Shown piece by piece: positions 52,871 to 64,000 of a DNA stretch of 64,000 nt (positions are counted from its first letter, which is position 1; every line of letters starts with the position of its first letter). Source of the stretch: Siphonodentalium dalli (Eukaryota > Mollusca > Scaphopoda > Gadilida > Siphonodentaliidae). The position numbers and the translations under genes are program-made. The stretch is from assembly GCA_032622095.1 (NCBI GenBank), contig CP136068.1:148563365-148627364 (forward strand), in the 5' to 3' direction. Below the pieces are notes generated by a model. That model was not told the origin of the DNA and did no database searches. It worked only from the letters and a program-made list of their open reading frames with translations.

Positions 52871-54327
52871 AAATTATAGTATAGCTTTGTGCAAATAGAA
52901 GTGATTTGCTTTTCAGAAATTGTGTATTGTTGATCAGTGATTCCTGGATCACTATTAATATTATAAAAATCAGCTTCGTAATCAGTGCAAATATAGTCAA
53001 TATGGGGGGGGGGGGGGGCGTGGGGTCTCTGGAGGAATACGGAACCTAGAAAATCTGATTTATTTGAACATTCCTGGGGTGTAACACATCAAACCTTTCG
53101 TACGCGATTGTGTAAATAAAACCCAGCAGGCTCTCGGTTAATAGCCAGTTATGTTGGAAGGGCCACGTTAGAAGGTTTATCAATCTAAACCTCCCCATTA
53201 TATGAAAATGTCATAGTGTATATTTGTATCTTTCTTCTGCTCATATTACCTGAAAATCCCTCAGAATTAATATAATACACCCTTACACCAGTTTTTTTTA
53301 TAATTGAATGTCATTATTCCATTTAGTATAAAGAAAGGGCTAAATAATTCATCTCACATGGAGATACTTCGAATTGCGTAATGTCCATGATATACCTGGA
53401 TATACAGGGTATTATGCTTATCCGTGCATGCTTGACGAGTGTTTCTATCATATGGAAATTAAGGGAGGGGAAAAGACGCTTCGTTGGTGCAGGTAATATA
53501 TGCGTACACAACAAAGAACAAATCGAGTACATGAGACATTGCGATTTAATGACCGTTTCATGCATAACATCGAGATGTCGAGCTATCATGCATGTGTTTT
53601 ATGGGCTGAAACGTTGGAATCTCGACCATGAACCCCACGTAGCTATTAATTGTATGATGCTGCAATACTCGCTATATCTATATTTGCGAATGTTGGAAGA
53701 ACCCGTTGTAAACTCGATGAAAACTCGAACCTAACATGGGGTGCAAATATAAATTACTGGAAGGGGTGCATTTAGAAACTATAGGTGAACACCCCTAACA
53801 TGGACCCTCCAGCCACGTCCCTGCTAACTCGTGAGTTACACTGATTTAACACATCATAGCCTATACTATTAATGACATCAGAACATATATGAAACACAAA
53901 CAAACATACATGCTTTCACTCTTGCGCATGCACCCACGCCCTAAAGATGATCCATGTGCCGGTCTGTCCGAATGATAATTGGGATATTTTCAAGCAGAAA
54001 CGGTCAAAATGTGAAGCATATCATTCGCATCTTTGACATCCCAGCTCTGGTTTGGCGACATTTCATCGCAGGATCGATCTGCGGCTTTGATACCCGAAGT
54101 TATGATGGGTACCCATACTTGGACTTAGCTAGTATTTTTGCGAACCGCTCTGCAGGTTGGACAATTTTATGGTTAATTAAACATATATTTTTCTATTGAT
54201 ACACACATTATCCGCCATCTAGCTACGACTGATAATTATCGTTCAAACGAACCACCTAACGTCAGAATGTGTCTACTATTTATGATAAAAGCGGAAATGA
54301 GTCGGAATTTCTATTAAAGTTATCGGG
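52871..54327. other. Non-coding; poly-G run and unsupported ORFs
   Basis: A G-run of about 12 at 53005-53018. Plus-strand ORFs at 53381-53734 (117 codons) and 53954-54199 have no recognised motif and no matching splice context. About 53725-53825 includes a GACGTGGC(T)GGAGGG-type end also seen in repeat N. Confidence 0.45.
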
Positions 54328-54409
54328 TGAGAGCAAGCTGTGGTCGCTATCTCATTGAGGGGATATTCCGCTTTGCGAAGTTATGTTTTAATATTGGATA
54401 TCACCCCAT
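54328..54409 (+). pseudogene. ORF segment immediately left of the paired C elements
   Basis: The frame is open from the codon after a TGA at about 54325-54327 and translates to a segment including SLRGYSALRSYVLILDITPF up to the TTAA insertion site. The frame resumes exactly after the second C element at 55726 (see there). Unknown product. Confidence 0.25.
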
Positions 54410-54897
54410 TTAAAGGTACTCAATCCGAACAGAGGGTCCCCATCTCAACAGATTCCAACAACAACAATCCGACCAAAGGGTCCTATATTACTATTTCTTT
54501 GGCTTTGGGGGTAAAAAATATTTGATTCGAGTCGAGGAACCCATCAAACAAAGCTCAGAGTTATTAGATACTGATTTTTGAAATTTGTTATTTACTCGAG
54601 ATGAGTACTAATAATTGCCTTCAACTGCCGTAATCTGCTCGGGATGTGTACACCAAAATATATTCAAACAGACAAAGATGGATAACTCTAAATTCAAGTG
54701 GTAATAATAACGCAATTTTGACTGAGTTCTGGGCCAGAAAGTATTCCCGATAATGAAAAATAATAGATTTCTAAAATCGATATCTAACAAATCTGAGCTT
54801 TGATGGGTGACTTCCTCGAGTCGAATAAAATATTTTTGACCCCCGAAGCCATTGAAATAGTAATTGAGAGGAGTTTTATCGGGTTGAGTACCTTTAA
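54410..54897 (+). mobile_element. Family C element, complete (left member of an inverted pair)
   Basis: TTAAAGGTACTCAATCCG to GGGTTGAGTACCTTTAA, 488 bp, the fullest form of the family. It includes the CAACAACAACAATCC stretch and TCTGGGCCAGAAAGTATTCC. TTAA at both ends with AGG-starting termini fits TTAA-specific DNA transposons such as Kolobok (family knowledge). No transposase. Confidence 0.87.
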
Positions 54898-55241
54898 CTG
54901 AGAGTTATATAGTTTCATCTGACCGAAGATATGTTCATTTATCAAAACCGCATGATCTGGTTTGGTGATACCCTCGGGTTTGGCGATACCACGTACACAG
55001 GGTGTACCTGGATTTTTGACGCTGTTGGGTGACAATATTCAGGGGTAAAATATTTACTTTATATGCTATGGATGTAGAAATGGAATTGATGGGCGTTTGT
55101 GCATGCATGGTTTTAATTGAAAGAATAATCCATCGCCGACCCACCCTTAGCGATATCGATGCCATTGTTGGATAAATGGGATTAATTGGTCAGACTTCAG
55201 AGTGATGGTAAATGGAGGAAAATTGTATCGACCCCTTGTCC
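54898..55241. other. 344-bp spacer between the paired C elements
   Basis: Unique sequence, with a short duplication of TGGTTTGGTGATACC / GGGTTTGGCGATACC at about 54958-54990. ORFs crossing it borrow from the C elements and are not supported. Confidence 0.5.
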
Positions 55242-55729
55242 TTAAAGGTACTCAATCCGATAAAACTCCTCTCAATTACTATTTCAATGGCTTCGGAGGT
55301 CAAAAATATTTGATTCGAGTCGAGGAAGTCACCCATCAAAGCTCAGATTTGTTAGATATCGATTTTAGAAATATATTATTTTTCATTATCGGGAATACTT
55401 TCTGGCCCAGAACTCAGTCAAAATTGCGTTATTATTACCACTTGATTTTAGAGTTATCCATCCTTGTCTGTTTGAATAGATTTTGGTGTACACATCCCGA
55501 GCAGATTACGGCAGTTGAAGGCAATTATTAATACTCATCTCGAGTAAATAACAAATGTCAAAAATCAATATCTAATAACTCTGAGCTTTGTTTGATGGGT
55601 TCCTCGACTCGAATCAAATATTGTTTACCCCCAAAGCCAAAGAAATAGTAATATAGGATCCTTTGATCGGATTGTTGTTGTTGGAATCTGTTGAGATGGG
55701 GACCCTCTGTTCTGATTGAGTACCTTTAA
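55242..55729 (-). mobile_element. Family C element, complete (right member of the inverted pair)
   Basis: Reverse complement of 54410-54897, also exactly 488 bp, differing at only about a dozen positions by eye. Together the pair forms an inverted repeat with 488-bp arms. Confidence 0.87.
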
Positions 55730-55958
55730 TAAAACATGGGAATTAGTAATGCTGTGTACGTACCTGGACAATCCTGCCAACCTTTACAACTGGAGTCAGT
55801 TCTCAGCTTCACTTGGATGTTCGCTTTCAAAATACTATAAATCGCGTACAGACATGGGTGTGTCTGCTAACTACGCTGCTTTGGTCTCTCGTGCACGTTT
55901 ATTAACCCTTACTTGCCAAATGCAATATGGGAAAATACAACAAACTACACCATATTGA
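55726..55958 (+). pseudogene. ORF segment immediately right of the paired C elements; weak death-fold resemblance
   Basis: From the TTAA, the frame reads NKTWELVMLCTYLDNP, NWSQFSASLG and further to TGA at 55956-55958 (about 76 codons). Joining across one TTAA to 54328-54409 keeps the frame. The pattern W...L...LD.P...NW..F...LG faintly recalls death-domain helices as in UNC5-type proteins; this is by eye only. Possibly an exon or relic split by transposon insertion. Confidence 0.25.
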
Positions 55959-56789
55959 GCGCACATAGGCCTATATATAGACCAACAGCCGCTGAGAGTT
56001 CGACCATTATTCATGAAGCTTGTCCAAATCCATGCTCAAAATTGCCATATTACATAGCATTATACGATAGCCTACTGATTTTCAAGAGCCAAGTATGGCC
56101 AACAAGAGCAAGCTCTCCCAGCGTCAGAATCGTTTCTCAGGGATAGTGACGCTGTTAAAACACCGATTTTTTACACGATTCTTGTAAATCTGTAAACAAC
56201 TATGGCTTAGATTGCTACAGTGGATTTATAATAGAAACGGTAACGTATTATGTCGGTAACGTATTCTGTCGGAATCAAACACTTATTTCAGTGGCAATTC
56301 ATAAAAACTTCCAACTGGTCTAAATATGCGATGTGTATAATAAACTATATGTAATGTGCAAACAACTGAGTATGAGTAAATAAACTACTCCCAACCGTTT
56401 TGGAGATGCAGGGGAAAAGCTTGGTAATGTATCTGTCGCAAAATTTCCGTACCATTCTAAAGTGGCATTACTTATGGAATTCCTTCGAACACTAGGCGGC
56501 AAACTGAACTGAGTGGTCATTACATAGATAATGTATGGCCTTCGTGTTCACTTTTACTGAGTATTCCATGTTGTAAAAATAATTTCAAGAGCCATGTATG
56601 AGAGTTATTTCGTCGGTAACGTATTCTGTCGCATATTTCCCGACGTCATAAAACTGTGGAAATTATCCAGGGTTTAGTGTCTATGCACGTGTGCTAACGC
56701 ACGTGTCTTGTGGTTTAAATCGGCGATATCACGTTCCGCAGCGGATGCACACTAAATTCAAAGTTGGTAAATTAACCCCAAAAGTAGTT
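55959..56789. other. Non-coding; repeated GTAACGTATTCTGTCGG motif
   Basis: The motif occurs twice in tandem at about 56240-56275 (first copy with TATTATGTCGG) and again at 56613-56631, all in one orientation. It is the terminal sequence of the candidate MITE at 49560-49891. Confidence 0.5.
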
Positions 56790-57180
56790 AAATTTTACTA
56801 CTTTAGGTAGTTCGTATTCATCCCGCTACCTTGGGTGGTTAATTTTACTACCTGATGGGTAGGTAAAAAATTAAATACCTTTGGTAGTTAAAATAACTAC
56901 ATTCGGTAGTTGAAATAACTACCCCCGGGGGCTATTTTAACTACCCAACGGGAGGCAAATTTTTAACTACTTTGGGTAGGGGGATGAATACGAACTACCC
57001 AGTAGTTAATTTTACTACCTGTGGGTGGTTGGAATTTTAACTACCTACGGGTAGTTAATCTGATAACTACTATTGGTGGGAAAGTTTTCTACCTAGAATG
57101 GTTATTCTAACTATTTTAATTGGTAATTCAAAGGTGTCCCATCTAACCACTCCAAGTAGCTATTTTACCTCTAAAGATAG
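56790..57180. repeat. GTAGTTAAAATAACTAC palindromic cluster, centred on CCCCCGGGGG
   Basis: The outer part is an inverted repeat (GGTAGTTCGTATTCATCCCGCTACC at 56808 and GGTAGGGGGATGAATACG, AACTACC near 57000), centred at about 56925-56935. Throughout, GGTAGTTAAAATTAACTACC-like words repeat at 17-25 bp intervals on both strands. Probably a foldback element; ends not resolved. Confidence 0.7.
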
Positions 57181-58911
57181 TAATGACATGTGGACCACAA
57201 AATAAGACAATGCAGAAAATAATTTCAATATTTATTAAAAACAAAACAAAACATAAATATTTATATATATAGTTCAGAGCATTTGTGCTTTTAGCAAATT
57301 GCAATACAAGGTTTCTTACCAGAAATAAGTACATTAGCCTGCACAAAACAATGTCAATTTTGTGAAAATCGATGGATTCTAATAGTTGAAAAATTGACCC
57401 AATGCCAGGGAATCTCATCAGACTTCAAATGTCTTAAAAGGACACTAAAACTTATTTCATCCAAATTGATTATATAACCAAAATGGTTGTTGCAATCTGA
57501 TTTGTCAATTTTTAAAAACAGCGATAAACTGAAATGGAGTGTCATTTGACCTCAGACGTCTTTAAAAAGCAAAAATGAGCAATAAAGAGCGTTCCTTTAA
57601 ACATATGTAGCAAAATTGGACAAAAGTAAAACTAGTAATGCATGGTTAATATTTTGGATAGGTGCTGTGGGCATCAAATTATTTATAAATGGGCTACTAA
57701 TCAGCAATAAAGAGCTTTATTATATTCTTAAAACATAGATGTAACTTTGTCAGGAGTTATATTTCAGCTGCTGTTTATCCCAGATACTTAATTATTTAAA
57801 TGACTTGAAGGGTCGCAAATAACGCATTCTTAACATGAGCACTGATGCTACCCAGCTAAGGTTGTGCATAAAAAATTGCCCTAGGTCAAGTTTTTTTTGG
57901 TTGATCATATTAGAGTGAATCTGTTTTACCAAGAATCAATAAATTTATGTATATATAAAAAAAATGGAAGAACTAAGTGCCATAACTCTGGTAGAAAAGA
58001 TATCTGACAATCCCTACTTTTGAACTCAAATGAGATATTGTTGTGAAAGATCCATATAACCAATATGAATGGAATTTGTTGAAGTTTGTTCATGTTATCA
58101 TGCCAAAGGTCATATATAACATTACAAAACTGACATACTAAGGGCTATAATTCAGGTAAAATAAATCTTCAAACTCAATTGATATTTTCATGTGAAAGGT
58201 CCGCATAAAAAATTCCTGGTCTTTCACTGGGTCTCTACTTTATTCCCAAAAAATCACGTATTGGGACGTTTTTATCTATTTTAGAGATTTTTATTTGTTC
58301 AAACATATTTATATATATTAATAATATTCACTTTGTGGGCTTTGCAATACTAATGGGAGTGCATGAACTAATGGTTGTGTTGTTTATATGCAGTTGTGGA
58401 CTACACAAGAGTCGATAAATAATTCCAAAGAACATAACATGTTCATGTTCAAAATATTGTTTTATAGCTTTAACCAATAATAAAAAAGACAGAAGCACCC
58501 TTCAGACATGATATCAGTCTTCAACCCAGAGAACATTACGGGCATGGATTAGTATCCCTCGTCACAACTGGGCGGAGCCACTCTCCCGTATCATTCATTA
58601 CGAGCATCGAGACACCAGGTGCGTGGCATCCGAAATAGTATTGTAGCCTCTTTCATACCATTTCAGTCGAGTAGAGTCACAACAGCCCTCGCACCTCGCA
58701 TAGCCATTAGCCAAAAGATAATTTTATAATTTTGTGTAGTCCACTGGAGGTAAAACACACCACTCTAGTTGTTATATGCAATGAAAAAAATATTATTTAC
58801 CAAATTGCCTTAATGTTTACAAGGAAAACATACTTTTTTGCCAACAATTGCACAGAGGCTGACATAATTTCATTATGATATTTAAAATTTGGCAATGGAT
58901 AAAAATAATAC
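57181..58911. other. Unique non-coding sequence
   Basis: AT-rich; no repeat shared with the rest of the window, no long ORF, no convincing splice-bounded exon. Confidence 0.5.
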
Positions 58912-59056
58912 CCATATAGTTTAACGAGATACAAGGCTTATTTTCACTCGTATATATAATTCACCAAATGGGGACCTTGCTAAAGCTTGGTTCCCCATTT
59001 GGCATTTGCTGAATCATACTCGCGAAACAAACCTTGTATCTCATAAAACTGTATGG
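58912..59056. repeat. Hairpin, about 60-bp arms
   Basis: CATATAGTTTAACGAGATACAAGG pairs with CCTTGTATCTCATAAAACTGTATGG, and ATTCACCAAATGGGGACC with GGTTCCCCATTTGGCATT, around GCTAAAGC. Confidence 0.85.
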
Positions 59057-61559
59057 ATATTCTATATTTAACCATTCAACCAACTCACCGATGCGCTGCC
59101 CGGGAGTGACAACAGTCGTACCTCTCTTCCCTTGTGTCGCTATTCTCTGGGGATGAATTACGCAGGGTAAAGATTCGCCAACAAGTAAATGTATAAGGGC
59201 AATTGAACATCATCACCAATTACCATTATCAAAAGAAAACTGTTTCCACATAAATGGGGCCGACCTAACCAGCAAGCGACTCAATTGTTGTCAGTGATCT
59301 GACATCTGATAGTAGAGCGAGATCTCTTGGAGATCCCATTATTGTGGACAACAGCTGCTAACGAGGTAATTGGTCCAGGTAGAGGACACCTTTAGTACCA
59401 TATTGGTCAATGACATGGTACCACACGTCATTCCGAAAATTTAACAATGACTGGCAGTCTAAATATATGATTAGAGGTGTTTTAATTCATGCTAGGGACA
59501 ATGATGACATAGCCATGTCGTTTTCACTAGCCATGTATATTTCACTCTAACCAATTAACCAAGCTTGTGTGGGTATCGTGCTTTGCTTTTCCAGTATATA
59601 CCAAAATCATCAAATAAAATCATAAATGTGACATCAGATTTCTCCCCTGATGTACCGTTATGAAACTACTGAAATGTGCCAAAATTGGGTATAAGACAAA
59701 ACATTGAGTATGTGGCTCTTGGGTTTGGGAGAAAAATAATCCATGACCTGGGATGTGGGCATAGAAAAATCTCATCTTCCGGACCAGCTATTGGGTCCGG
59801 ACAATCGGCCGAAATATCTTGCCTCTCGGGGTGAGATCTTTCCATCCCCACACCTCAGGTCAGGATGAATAATATTATTTTTATCTCAATCTAACTTCAG
59901 CTGAACATGCACTGCGCCCATAATGTTTTGCATTCAGAATTTTTTATTTCTGGTATAGTTACAAAGAGCTTATAAAGTCAATGAAAATGTCCCTGATTCT
60001 AATCAGATGTTCATGACATGCATGTGCTATCAACTGATACAGATGACAATCAGCCATGACATGAGGATACACCTGTTGCGTTTTGTCAATACAAAAGAAC
60101 GATCAAGTTTTACATGTGTATATCACCTGGATACACATGTGTATAATCAGTTCTCATTAAAAATAGGCTCTCAGGCTGGAATAAGCTACACATAACAGTC
60201 CTAATGAATATACACATGTAACTATAAGTCACATAACCACCACTATAAATAGTTTATGCATGCAATTCCTGTTGTATAACATCAAAGCGCAGTTTTACGA
60301 TTGACAGAATGTTATCTCCTGTTACTTGAATTTTGGCGAATAAGAAAAACGGGTGCTAACTGTTGAAATTCTTGGAAATACTTAATTCTATTCTCCTTGA
60401 TGGCTATTATTGATAATTTCTGGACTCTTCAAATGGACACACATTAGTGTTAAATTAGTTGTAATCACAAATTTGTGAACACTGAAATAAGCATTGTGAC
60501 CAGATATGACAGGAAACTTATTATGCTATTTTAGCTATGTGTCGAGAAACTCTGGAGCCGATGAAAATCGTCAATATACTGATTGGCTTCATCACTTTAC
60601 TGTTAAATGTTGTGATTGACTGACATTGATGTAAAGATTCTTGGGGATAATGGAAATACCAGATATTTTCTTCATGAATCTTTAATGCATATATAGCTTG
60701 TTCAAGAGTGTAATTTAGTTAGAACTGTTGTATTTATGTAATACACACGCTTCACACATCTCGATGATACTGAAATTAATATATGAAATAATAGAAAAAA
60801 ACTCTTCAAGGTGACATGCAACAGTTTTAGAGTGATCTGGGCCCCCACATCTGATCCCAAAAAGTGGAAAAGTGTAGGTTGTGTTTGTGTAACTACCACA
60901 CTTTTCAGTTAGATGAGAATCCATCCCATATTTTATGAGTTCAAGGAATACTATTTCACATGCGGAATATCCGTGTCGCACAATAGGCCCATAGCCCCAT
61001 AGGGGATAGCCCCAAAATTGTCTATTTGATCATATCAGATTTTGAAAACAATTTTGAGACAGTCCGTAAACTCTTCCTTTTCTGGTCAAATCGTATCATT
61101 GGCTCTGTATTCAATTAGAATTATAAGATATACTTTGTAAAAGAATGAATACATGTATCACTTGACTTTTCATGTTGCAGAAATATGCTATGTGTTGGTA
61201 GAAATCAACAGCGAAGGCTTTATCCTCAATCGGTGATGTGACAAAATATGGGGAGATAGCTAGGTCATGAATTTTTCGCTCAAAATGCGAAACATATCTC
61301 AAAACATTGAAATGTTACACCAAACATCACTAGATAGGAGCATTTCTAAAATATCGCATCTGACCGAAGTGGCAACCAATTAAATTCATTATTTAGCCAA
61401 ACCGGTTGCATATGTCACCTTTAACTGTAGATTAAAGATCCAAACATTTTCAACGTATTGTTCAGGTTTCTAAATCTGAGATAAATTGAACACATTGTAT
61501 GCATTCAATATGTGATTACATGTTATTTTGAAAACTTTCCTGTATTAATATAAGTTTAG
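59057..61559. other. Unique non-coding sequence
   Basis: No gene or element recognised. Minus-strand ORFs at 59666-59851 and 60702-60981 are short and unsupported. Confidence 0.5.
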
Positions 61560-61694
61560 TTGTGGTGTATTGATGGTAACATGGCGTGACATTGACAACT
61601 TCGGGTTTATGTTCAACCGATTCACAAAGCGACAAGGTTGAACACAGGCTAAAAGTGGTCAATGTCATGACATGTTACCATCAATCCACCACAA
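61560..61694. repeat. Hairpin, about 60-bp arms
   Basis: TTGTGGTGTATTGATGGTAAC is mirrored by GTTACCATCAATCCACCACAA, and GTGACATTGAC by GTCAATGTCATG; TGTTCAACC pairs with GGTTGAACA near the loop. Confidence 0.85.
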
Positions 61695-61849
61695 TGGCGT
61701 ACATGTATTTGTTCTGCCAACAGTCCTGGTCATTCACATTAATATGGCACTTATTCCGCATAATGATCAGCAGAAAATGTCAAAATCTCCTAAACCTCTC
61801 TCCAACATATGACATGAAACGGCCATCGAGAGACGATGAAGCGGTCTTG

Positions 61850-62412
61850 GTTTCCGTTATGCTAATGGCTCCAGACGTAAACATGGGATATGTTGCACGA
61901 CTGTCTGACCAATCAAAGATGCAGTTTCTTACTGGAAGCAGAACATTGTATGATTTTCATCCTGGTCAGCACATAAGAAAATTTCCTTCAGTATATACAC
62001 ATGTACATACTCGTAGATGCAACCTGTGGGTACGATGCTGAACATTTTATTCTTAGTACGAACATCAAACTCAAGATCAGGATCACATTAGGCGTTTGCG
62101 CTGAATTTCTTCTCTGTAGTTCCAAACATGTTTCCGTTATTTTGATGGCTCCAGGCGTAAACATGGGATATGCTGCGCGACTCTCCGATCAATAAAAGAT
62201 GCGGTTTCTTACTGGAAGCGGAACATTGTATGAATTTCATCCTGGTCACCACGTTAGAGAATTTCCTGCTGTACATACACAGGTACATGTACATAGATGC
62301 AACCTGTGGGTATGATTCTTAGTACGAACATCGAACTACACTACCTGAAGCTCAGATCGGGATCATATTATGAATTATTCTCTGTAGTTCCAATGTAGTT
62401 CCAAACATGTTC
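61850..62412 (+). repeat. Tandem duplication, period 280 bp
   Basis: TTTCCGTTATGCTAATGGC at 61851 and TTTCCGTTATTTTGATGGC at 62131. Each unit continues GTAAACATGGGATATG, TTTCTTACTGGAAGC, CATCCTGGTCA, GATGCAACCTGTGGGTA and TTCCAAACATGTT. The ORF in unit 1 is not preserved in unit 2, so it is not under coding constraint. Confidence 0.88.
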
Positions 62413-63715
62413 CTGCACTGTACCTGCAAACAACGGGCCAAAAGAGATGATATAGATTAATAAAAGTGTTAAGGCCAGCGAAAAAATTAGGGTATGTAAG
62501 GAATTTTTATTTTTATTTTATTTCGATATTTTTTAGCCAACTGCAGAAATACCTCGACTGATGTTGCCCAGTTGAGGGTCAGCAAGATATGGATATATGA
62601 CGATCCACATCATGCTGACTCCCAAATGGGGTGCACTCAGCCTGGTGTAGGCATAACCTCGTACGTGGCTGTCTTCCTGCTGACCCCATCATAATATGTA
62701 TTTTGTCAACTCCGGTTACATAAAATGCTAACCCATGCTGTGGGGAAAGTATTACTTGATTATCAGTGGAAATATACATTATAAGATTAAACTTACTTCA
62801 TATTAAGTAAGTTTTTTATCATTCACATACCACATTTTTTTATAAATTTTGCTATAAACTTGGTACAAAATTCATGTCACTAACTTTTTATAAGAATTTT
62901 ACCAATAATACTGCCATTATACCGTACTTGTATTGTGACAACTACATCCCTTTTTCTGGGGGTAGCCAGTATGCCCACCGAGCATGCCTGGTTTGTTAAA
63001 ACAGTAGCTATACCCCTAACATATGTGGTGATAACCTATATACATGTATATATACAGATACACACCCACCATGTCTGTTGATAGTGTTCCAGAAGTCCCA
63101 AAACAAGACATAAAGCAGGCAGGAGATCAACTATCAGGAAATTAAAATTGCAAAATGTATGCCCATTAATCCACAACCCAACACACACCTGGGGCTTTTG
63201 AGACAGTTGTCACTTCGTGGTCACTTTTCACAGGGATATGTTAGAAAACATGTGTTTTGCACACTAAAGATCATCAATATTTATGAGCATTAAATTTTGA
63301 CTTTTTCTCAAAATATCAATAAAAAGTTTAGGATCGGCAGGTTATTTTTATGTTCGGTCGATGTATGGAAACATAGTATCTCTTTTTTGGCCTAATGTAG
63401 CTCAGCATGGACATGAGATATAATTCTCACAGAAGTTCATGGAATGATGGAGGAAAGATGGAAATTTCCAGTGATGGAAGTATACCCTCTGTTAAGCGGA
63501 TTCATGATATATCACACACGGTTCTAGGCCTTATGCCGACCCGTTATAATAAGTTTGGGTGCCCGGAGCCTGGGTTCCCAAAATTAAGTAAACCGAACCG
63601 TAATATTCAGAATTTGTCATGCTTTTGTACATTTGTACATTTTATTTGGGAAAACACTGAAAGATCTAATTAAATGCGAAAAAAGCATTGGACGTAACAA
63701 TAAACAGTGCCATTG
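62413..63715. other. Unique non-coding sequence
   Basis: No gene recognised. An 88-codon ORF at 63407-63673 has no recognised motif. Confidence 0.45.
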
Positions 63716-64000
63716 TAGCTATATATAACACTAGCAGGTGGACCCGACTTCGTCCGTGCTGTTTCCCCTCTGCTTTTTGGCGAATTGCGCGATTTGACCT
63801 TGAATTGTCCATTTTGAAGGTCAGGTGGGGTCACGATTTGACCCGTCCAAAACACTGGCCGGACAAAAGTACCCCACAAAAGTACCCGTCGAAATCCATC
63901 CGGTTTTACCCGATTTGACATTGAATTGATCATTTTGAAGGTCAAGGTCAGGGTCACAACTTGACCCGACCAAAACACAGTGGACAAAAGTAACCCTATG
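63716..64000 (+). repeat. TGACCTTGA-rich dispersed repeat, cut by window edge
   Basis: Starts TATATAACACTAGCAGGTGG, then ACCCGACTTCGTCCGTGC. It contains two internal units of about 120 bp, each with TTGACCTTGAATTG/TTGACATTGAATTG, CATTTTGAAGGTCA and ACCCG(T/A)CCAAAACAC. Matches 505-612 in reverse. Confidence 0.7.

Noticed and set aside
53381-53734. 117-codon plus-strand ORF
   Set aside because: No signal peptide, domain or splice context; overlapping antisense ORF of similar length suggests chance in a low-stop region.
55202-55531. 109-codon ORF at the right C element
   Set aside because: It is made of family C sequence and reappears in the mirror position at 54608-54790; no coding constraint.
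61586-62041. 151-codon plus-strand ORF
   Set aside because: Its first part is a hairpin arm and the rest is unit 1 of a 280-bp duplication whose second unit has an early stop; amino acids are not conserved between units.

Overview
The window looks like a gene-poor, transposon-rich stretch of an animal nuclear genome, most likely a mollusc (bivalve-like). Reasons: the few credible coding segments are single exons with clear splice donors and acceptors and long introns; there is a tRNA-derived SINE with an AATC-type tail; non-LTR retrotransposon remnants are present; and short non-autonomous DNA elements are very dense. There are no operons and no bacterial signals. The mollusc assignment is an inference from overall character, not from a diagnostic gene.

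Coding content is small. Two loci share an unusual design. A minus-strand exon at 9500-9777 and a plus-strand exon at 25625-26513 each encode a signal peptide and a pro-region with a dibasic site, end in Asp-aromatic-Cys-Cys-Pro-Ser/Thr, and stop at a phase-2 splice donor. For the plus-strand locus, two downstream exons (30327-30446 and 42578-42884) have strong acceptors and matching phase. The 30327/42578 junction rebuilds a Cys-x-Gly-x-Cys motif, the hallmark of cystine-knot growth factors and cytokines. I therefore model a 426-residue secreted precursor with a C-terminal cystine-knot-like domain. The third exon and the C-terminal tail are the least certain parts. The about 500 bp just upstream of this gene is duplicated about 2 kb further upstream without the exon. 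Weaker coding traces are a minus-strand ORF pair split by one stop (12352-12816), an ORF after a splice acceptor (41660-41899), and an ORF split by inverted mobile elements (54328-54409 with 55726-55958). RT C-terminal remnants of LINEs lie at 1580-3015 (+) and 6787-7215 (-).

Most of the rest is repeats. 0-18 kb: LINE remnants, a SINE with a perfect 12-bp target duplication (4208-4510), four family-B and two family-A elements carrying a common double-hairpin cassette, TTAA-flanked elements (families C, D, F, P), and a roughly 340-bp tandem repeat split by a 1.3-kb element (family H) with inverted arrays of a 16-bp repeat at its ends. 18-23 kb: a degenerate repeat rich in GGAAATTTCC-like palindromes and G-runs, then a 2.4-kb nested foldback region (family G), one arm of which holds a 324-bp Mutator-like MITE with a 9-bp target duplication. 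23-43 kb: the cystine-knot locus, its introns filled with tandem repeats and elements of families A, D, E, F, G and H. 43-57 kb: more A elements, a matched inverted pair of C elements, minisatellites and homopolymer runs. 57-64 kb: mostly unique non-coding sequence with two hairpins, a 280-bp tandem duplication and a TGACCTTGA-type repeat at the edge.

The most distinctive observation is the 69-bp near-perfect hairpin, present as inverted pairs in ten elements with two unrelated kinds of termini. Alongside it, at least six non-autonomous families share TTAA ends, consistent with piggyBac-like and Kolobok-like transposition.
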